Assembly (NCBI GenBank): GCA_902577285.1
Contig: CACGYL010000008.1
Coordinates: 1 to 39,296, forward strand
Direction of reading: 5' to 3'
DNA: 39,296 nt
Origin: an uncultured Pelagibacteraceae bacterium
GTDB taxonomy: Bacteria; Pseudomonadota; Alphaproteobacteria; Pelagibacterales; Pelagibacteraceae
A program made the position numbers and the translations under genes. Below the pieces are notes generated by a model. It worked only from the letters and a program-made list of their open reading frames with translations. It was not told the DNA's origin and did not search any database. Positions 34,906 to 39,296 of this stretch are shown piece after piece (position 1 is the first letter of the stretch; each line of letters begins with the position of its first letter).

Positions 34906-36056
34906 TGGGTCTTCATTTTTCTGTAGAAGAATTCAAAAGTAGAAAAGATAAAATAATTAAACTTTTAAAAGAGGAAAAATTGGATGCTCTACTAATGTTT
35001 AGACAGGAGTCGATGTATTGGCTCACTGGATATGACACATTTGGGTATGTTTTTTTTCAAACATTAGTTTTGAATCAAAAAGGTGATATAATTTTATTAA
35101 CAAGAGCTCCAGATTTAAGACAAGCACAAAACACATCTAATATTAGTGATATAAGAATATGGGTTGATAAAAATGGATCAAACCCAACTGAAGATCTTAA
35201 AGTTATTTTAGATGAATTAAATTTAAAGGGTAAAAAAATTGGAATTGAATATGAGGCATACGGATTAACTGGTCGAAATGCTTTAAGGCTAAATAAATCT
35301 TTAGAAAATTACTGCTCAATAGAAGATACATCTGAATTAGTTACTAAATTAAGAGTTATAAAATCCAATGAAGAAATTGATTATGTAAAAAAGGCAGCAA
35401 ATTTAGCTGACAAAGCTTTAAGTGAGGTTTGGAAACATGCAAAAGCAGGTGTAAGTGAGTCAAAAATTTTAGCTGAAATGAATAAAGTCATATTTGAGGG
35501 AGGTGGTGATTATCCTGCAAATGAATTTATAATTGGATCTGGTAAAAATGCACTTCTTTGTCGATACCAAGCTGAAAAACAAATATTAAATTCACAAGAT
35601 CAACTGACTATAGAATGGGCTGGAACATTCAGACATTATCACTCTGCAATGTTTCGGACTATTCCAATTGGAAATGCTGATCCAAAACATTATAAAATGC
35701 ATGAAGCTTGTATTGAGGCTTTAAATAATTGTGAAAATAAATTGAAACCAGGGAACAAAGTTGGTGAAGTATATGATATTCATGCAAAGACTTTTGATGA
35801 TTTAGGTTATAAAAATTCTAGAATGAATGCTTGTGGTTATTCTTTAGGAGCAACCTTTTCACCTAATTGGATGGATTGGCCAATGTTATACACTGGAAAT
35901 CCATATGTAATTAAACCAGGAAATGTATTTTTTATGCATATGATATTAATGGATTCTGAAAATAATTTAGCAATGAACTTAGGTGAAACTTACCTAGTTA
36001 CAGAAAGTGGTAATGAAAGACTTGGCAATCAAAAACTTGATTTAGTCGTTATTTGA
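34905..36056 (+). CDS. Creatinase-like M24 family hydrolase
   Basis: A 383-residue pita-bread-fold protein with the N-terminal creatinase/prolidase domain (about 10-145) and C-terminal M24 domain (about 155-375). The metal ligands of true aminopeptidases are replaced: IEWAGTFRHYHSAMFRT (236-252) has E237 and A248 where two Asp are expected, and GYSLGATFSP (311-320) lacks the usual GHG His. Creatinase and ectoine hydrolase (DoeA) are known metal-free members with similar changes, so it probably hydrolyses a small C-N substrate rather than a peptide. The downstream convergent gene is dhaK, 12 bp away. Confidence 0.82.
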   Translation: MGLHFSVEEFKSRKDKIIKLLKEEKLDALLMFRQESMYWLTGYDTFGYVFFQTLVLNQKGDIILLTRAPDLRQAQNTSNISDIRIWVDKNGSNPTEDLKVILDELNLKGKKIGIEYEAYGLTGRNALRLNKSLENYCSIEDTSELVTKLRVIKSNEEIDYVKKAANLADKALSEVWKHAKAGVSESKILAEMNKVIFEGGGDYPANEFIIGSGKNALLCRYQAEKQILNSQDQLTIEWAGTFRHYHSAMFRTIPIGNADPKHYKMHEACIEALNNCENKLKPGNKVGEVYDIHAKTFDDLGYKNSRMNACGYSLGATFSPNWMDWPMLYTGNPYVIKPGNVFFMHMILMDSENNLAMNLGETYLVTESGNERLGNQKLDLVVI

Positions 36057-36068
36057 TCAAAAAAAGTT

Positions 36069-37061
36069 TTACATTCCCCATCTCATTGCCGCTGTATGAA
36101 CTGGGGAGTCCCAATGCTTTAAGATTTCATCATCACATTTGAGAAGAGTAATTGAAGCACCTTGCATTTCAAGTGATGTACAATAATTTCCAACTAAACT
36201 TTTTGTTACTTGAAACCCCTTTGATTGCAAAATTTGACAAGCATCCTCATAAACTAAATATAATTCTGTTAAAGGAGTGCCTCCCATTCCATTTACGAAA
36301 AGTAAATTCTTCTCATTTTTTTCTGGTTTTAAATTATCTAAAATAGCTTCAAGAATATTTCCTACAATCGTTTTTGAGGCTTGAATTTTTTCTCTTTTTC
36401 TCCCTGGCTCACCGTGTATCCCTACACCAAACTCCATTTCATCATCGCCTATATCAAAAGTAGGTTTTCCTGCAGCAGGAACAGTGCAGCTTGTAAATGC
36501 AACTCCCATCGTACCAGCATTTTTATTTACTTTTTCACCAAGTTTTTTACATTCTTCGAGCGATCCGCCGTGTTCAGCTAAAGATCCAACTATTTTTTCT
36601 ACTAATACTGTTGCTGCAACACCTCTTCTTCCAGTTGTAAATGTAGAGTCTTCAACAGCAACATCATCGTTAGTAACAATACTATCATTTTTGCCAGAAT
36701 ACATTTCAGCTCCCATTTGAAAGTTCATTATGTCTCCAGAGTAATTTTTAACAATAAATAAAACCCCTGCACCACTATCAACATGTTCTGCTGCTGCTTG
36801 CATTTGATCAGGCGTTGGTGCTGAAAATACAAAACCTGGGCATGCAGCATCTAACATTCCATGACCAACAAATCCTCCATGCATTGGTTCATGACCACTT
36901 CCGCCACCTGAAATTAGGGAGACTTTTCCATCTTTGGTTTTATTTTTTCTTGAAACAAAACTTGGATCTAGATTGACGTTTATAATGTCGCTATGTGCCT
37001 TACCAAAACCTGTAAGGCTCTCTTTTAAAAAATCATCGTTATTGTTAATAAATTTTTTCAT
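36069..37061 (-). CDS. dhaK: Dihydroxyacetone kinase subunit DhaK
   Basis: Substrate-binding subunit of dihydroxyacetone kinase. Conserved segments: SGGGSGHEPMHGGFVGHGML (51-70), KNYSGD with D110 (105-110), and GIHGEPG with H216, the histidine that forms a covalent hemiaminal with the triose. The C-terminal HTAAMRWGM is the usual DhaK ending. 330 residues, the size of the stand-alone subunit. It follows dhaL after 8 bp. No PTS phosphodonor DhaM is seen in the window, so phosphate presumably comes from ATP. Confidence 0.92.
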   Translation of the reverse strand: MKKFINNNDDFLKESLTGFGKAHSDIINVNLDPSFVSRKNKTKDGKVSLISGGGSGHEPMHGGFVGHGMLDAACPGFVFSAPTPDQMQAAAEHVDSGAGVLFIVKNYSGDIMNFQMGAEMYSGKNDSIVTNDDVAVEDSTFTTGRRGVAATVLVEKIVGSLAEHGGSLEECKKLGEKVNKNAGTMGVAFTSCTVPAAGKPTFDIGDDEMEFGVGIHGEPGRKREKIQASKTIVGNILEAILDNLKPEKNEKNLLFVNGMGGTPLTELYLVYEDACQILQSKGFQVTKSLVGNYCTSLEMQGASITLLKCDDEILKHWDSPVHTAAMRWGM

Positions 37062-37069
37062 TTTCCCTC

Positions 37070-37696
37070 CTAATTATTAATTACTGATTTACAAATTGTA
37101 TCGATTATAAGCTGTGAAGAACGGGCTCCAGGATCTATATGTCCTTTTGCACGTTCACCTAAAAAAGAAGCTCTACCTTTTGTGGCTAACATGTCTTTTG
37201 TGGATAACATTCTTTCTTCAGCAATTTTTATTACTTCATTTAAACCTGATTTAAATTCACTTTCATTTTTTAATTCGTTAAGTTTTTCTGAAACTGGTAT
37301 TAAAACATCCATCATAGTCTTTTCTCCAACATCGGCTTTTCCTCTTTCTTTCATGGCTTTAATTCCACTAATAATCATTTCACATGCTTTATTAAAATCA
37401 ACATCTTTATCTAGATCAGGAGATTTAGCCATGGTCATAAAAAAAGTTCCAAATAATGCGCCTGATGATCCACCGATACCTGACAGAACTTTCATTGCTA
37501 TCATATTTAAAGCTTTGGCTAATGGTAAATTTTTGATTGAATCTTCAAGTTCAACAACTAACTTTAAACCTCTTTGAATGTTAAAAATATGGTCTCCGTC
37601 TCCAATTTTTTGATCAAGAACCTCTATTTCTGCAGAATTTTCATCTATAACTTTTTGTACACTTTTTGCTTGAGAAATTAAAAAACTAACGCTCAT
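37070..37696 (-). CDS. dhaL: Dihydroxyacetone kinase subunit DhaL
   Basis: Nucleotide-binding subunit of dihydroxyacetone kinase. The Mg-nucleotide triad D28, D33, D35 is seen in LDQKIGDGDHIFN (27-39), and the phosphate-binding SGIGGSSGALFGTFF segment (about 76-90) and DPGARSSQL near the C-terminus are typical. Start chosen at ATG 37694-37696 (MSVSFLISQ), which has an AAGGA about 10 nt upstream; an in-frame TTG at 37720 would be 8 codons longer. It overlaps the end of the upstream ABC gene by 11 bp and is followed by dhaK, so kinase and transporter are co-expressed. Confidence 0.9.
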   Translation of the reverse strand: MSVSFLISQAKSVQKVIDENSAEIEVLDQKIGDGDHIFNIQRGLKLVVELEDSIKNLPLAKALNMIAMKVLSGIGGSSGALFGTFFMTMAKSPDLDKDVDFNKACEMIISGIKAMKERGKADVGEKTMMDVLIPVSEKLNELKNESEFKSGLNEVIKIAEERMLSTKDMLATKGRASFLGERAKGHIDPGARSSQLIIDTICKSVINN

Positions 37697-38693
37697 AAAT
37701 TCTGTTTCCTTCTTGATCAAATTTTAAAACTTTTTTATTGTTGATGTCAAAATTAATTGTCTCATTTATTGATGATTTATAATTACCTTGAATTGACACA
37801 AGTATTTCTTGTTCTTTAAAATTTAAAGCAACTACTGTTTCAGAGCCTAGATTTTCAATTGAGATAATTTTGGCTGAGTGGTTACCATTCCCTATTGTAA
37901 TATTCTCAGGTCTTATACCAAAAGTAGGTACATCATTCATTCCAAGTAAAGTTCCAGGCAGAATATTGATTTTTGGCGAACCCAATCTTTGCGAAACATA
38001 TATAGAATTTGGATTTTCATATATCTCTTCAGGAGTACCTATTTGCACCAAATGGCCTTCTTTTAAAACTCCAATTTTATCTGCTAATGTAGTGGCTTCT
38101 GCTTGATCATGTGTAACGTAAAGTATTGTTGCATTAAGATTGGTTTGAATGTTTTTTAATTCAACCCTTAAACTCTCTCTTAATTTAGCATCTAGAGAGG
38201 ATAACGGTTCATCCATCAAGTATAAATTTGGCTCACGAACTAGCGCACGTCCAATTGCAACTCTTTGCATCTCACCACCAGATAATTGTGTAGCTTTATT
38301 ATTTAGCTTATTTGAAATCTTTAACATACTTGCGATATTCTCAACCTTAGTTTTAATTTCATCCTCAGGTAATTTTCTCATTGGAGATCTTAAAGGGAAT
38401 GCTAAATTTTCATAAACACTATAGTGAGGATATAAAGAGTATTGTTGAAACACAAAACAAACATCTCTTGATGCTGGTTGATCTTCGGTTACGGACTCAT
38501 CGTTAAATAGAATACTTCCATTATCTATTTTCTCTAATCCAGCAATACATCTTAATGTAGTAGTTTTTCCAGCGCCTGAGGGGCCTAATAAAACAAAAAA
38601 CTGACCATCCTCAATTGTAAAATTTATATCATGTAAGGCCTCAATTTTTTTATTATAGGTTTTAGATAAATTTTTTAATTCTATTTTTGCCAT
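37686..38693 (-). CDS. ABC transporter ATP-binding protein (UgpC/MalK type)
   Basis: Cytoplasmic ATPase of a carbohydrate-type ABC importer. Walker A GPSGAGKTT (38-46), Q-loop VFQQYSLYPH, signature LSGGEMQR, and Walker B LYLMDEPLSSLDAKLR are intact, and the H-loop is VTHDQAEA. The C-terminal part (about 235-335) is an OB-like regulatory domain with TFGIRPENITIG, as in UgpC, MalK and MsmK. 335 residues. It shares one base with the second ATPase gene upstream and overlaps dhaL downstream. Two different ATPases in a row are typical of GlpS/GlpT-type polyol transporters. Confidence 0.92.
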   Translation of the reverse strand: MAKIELKNLSKTYNKKIEALHDINFTIEDGQFFVLLGPSGAGKTTTLRCIAGLEKIDNGSILFNDESVTEDQPASRDVCFVFQQYSLYPHYSVYENLAFPLRSPMRKLPEDEIKTKVENIASMLKISNKLNNKATQLSGGEMQRVAIGRALVREPNLYLMDEPLSSLDAKLRESLRVELKNIQTNLNATILYVTHDQAEATTLADKIGVLKEGHLVQIGTPEEIYENPNSIYVSQRLGSPKINILPGTLLGMNDVPTFGIRPENITIGNGNHSAKIISIENLGSETVVALNFKEQEILVSIQGNYKSSINETINFDINNKKVLKFDQEGNRIYER

Positions 38694-39296
38694 TAATTCA
38701 TAAACTCACTTTTAAGAGATTTATCAGTTTCACCATCAAAAATAATTATGTTATCATTTGAGGGTTTTACTTGAACGTTTTCATTGATTTTAACACTTGT
38801 TGAAATATCAGTTTTTACTTTGATTTCTCCAAAATTAGTTTTAACAGTTACAATTTTTCTTGAGCCTAAATATTCAACTCCAAATACCGAACCTTTAAGA
38901 CCACCTTCATTAGTAAGAGATAAATTTTCAGGACGAATACCAAATGAGTTTTTTTTGCCTTTTGATATCTCATACTGTTTGGGTATATTAAAGTTTGTCC
39001 CTTCTATATTTAAAGTCGACTGTTCATTCGAAATCCCTTGATCAATACTTATAAAATTCATTCCAGGGGAGCCAATAAATGATGCTACAAATTTTGTAGC
39101 AGGTTTATTGTAGATTACTGAAGGTTCATCAGCTTGTAAAATTTCACCACCATCCATTACGGCAATGCGATCAGCTAATGACATTGCCTCTAATTGATCG
39201 TGTGTTACATAAACAGTGGTAGCGCCAATATCGATGTGTAATTTCTTAAGTTCTAAACACATTAATTCTCTAAATTCTGCATCCAAAGTACCTAAA
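38693..39296 (-). CDS. ABC transporter ATP-binding protein (5' end cut by window edge)
   Basis: The reading frame is open to the right edge, so only the C-terminal 200 residues are seen. Present are the D-loop region LGTLDAEFRELM, which follows Walker B, the H-loop VTHDQLEAMSLADRIAV and the linker FIGSPGMNFIS. The OB-like domain with SFGIRPENLSLT follows. The Walker B/D-loop Ser-x-Leu-Asp is altered to Gly-Thr-Leu-Asp. Walker A lies outside the window. A TTG at 39284-39286 is an internal Leu codon, not a start. It is co-transcribed with the next ATPase (1-bp overlap) and probably its heterodimer partner. Confidence 0.88.
   Translation of the reverse strand, partial: LGTLDAEFRELMCLELKKLHIDIGATTVYVTHDQLEAMSLADRIAVMDGGEILQADEPSVIYNKPATKFVASFIGSPGMNFISIDQGISNEQSTLNIEGTNFNIPKQYEISKGKKNSFGIRPENLSLTNEGGLKGSVFGVEYLGSRKIVTVKTNFGEIKVKTDISTSVKINENVQVKPSNDNIIIFDGETDKSLKSEFMN

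Noticed and set aside
37697..37720. TTG start for dhaL
   Set aside because: The ATG at 37696 has a Shine-Dalgarno at suitable distance and begins at the conserved DhaL N-terminus.
39284..39286. TTG as start of the last ABC ATPase
   Set aside because: It is the Leu of the D-loop motif; upstream in-frame codons continue the ATPase domain to the window edge.
1..39296. CRISPR arrays, insertion sequences, phage or integron elements
   Set aside because: No regular direct repeats, transposase or integrase motifs, or att-like duplications at the three tRNA genes were noticed on reading through.

Overview
The window looks like a piece of a streamlined, strongly AT-rich alphaproteobacterial chromosome, most probably of the SAR11 / Candidatus Pelagibacter type. 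The reasons are the very low GC content, 0-20 bp gaps or small overlaps between most genes, the order tig-clpP-clpX-lon followed by tRNA-Val and tRNA-Asp and then nuoA-J, separate nuoC and nuoD, and the mix of small-molecule transporters (TRAP, NCS1, DMT, ABC) with oxidoreductases. This assignment rests on recognition, not on a database search.

Layout. (1) 1-8442, minus strand: the respiratory complex I operon nuoA-B-C-D-E-F-G-H-I-J, with nuoJ cut by the left edge. (2) 8522-8685: tRNA-Asp(GUC) and tRNA-Val(UAC). (3) 8733-14709, minus: the proteostasis block tig-clpP-clpX-lon, headed by tRNA-Leu(UAG) and a good promoter. (4) 14791-21482: a mixed zone with a DUF1289 protein, an overlapping 56-residue membrane protein, a beta-hydroxyacid dehydrogenase, a type-5 uracil-DNA glycosylase, a YbgC thioesterase, a decayed small membrane-protein gene, a secreted DUF3047 protein, a zinc dehydrogenase paired with an NCS1 permease, and an EamA exporter. 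(5) 21472-30322, minus: a catabolic cluster reading Baeyer-Villiger monooxygenase, FKBP-rhodanese fusion, SDR, aldehyde dehydrogenase, 3-hydroxyisobutyrate-type dehydrogenase and TRAP transporter dctP-dctQ-dctM. (6) 30405-36056, plus, divergent from (5): GMC alcohol dehydrogenase, TerC-like protein, SDR, M23 peptidase-like protein, hydratase of the FAH fold and a creatinase-like M24 hydrolase, nearly all start/stop coupled. (7) 36069-39296, minus: dhaK, dhaL and two UgpC/MalK-type ABC ATPases, the last cut by the right edge.

How the genes work together. Regions 1-3 are core: energy conservation, protein folding and turnover. Regions 5 and 6 share an 82-bp divergent intergenic region and together hold a transporter, alcohol/ketone oxidoreductases, a ketone-to-ester monooxygenase, an aldehyde dehydrogenase and C-C / C-N hydrolase-type enzymes. 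They could form one uptake-and-oxidation pathway for an unidentified organic substrate, and this is the best candidate here for an undescribed system. Region 7 suggests import of a polyol or sugar with two ATPases, coupled to a PTS-independent dihydroxyacetone-type kinase. No CRISPR array, insertion sequence, phage gene or rRNA was seen, and no gene-free stretch exceeds 300 bp.
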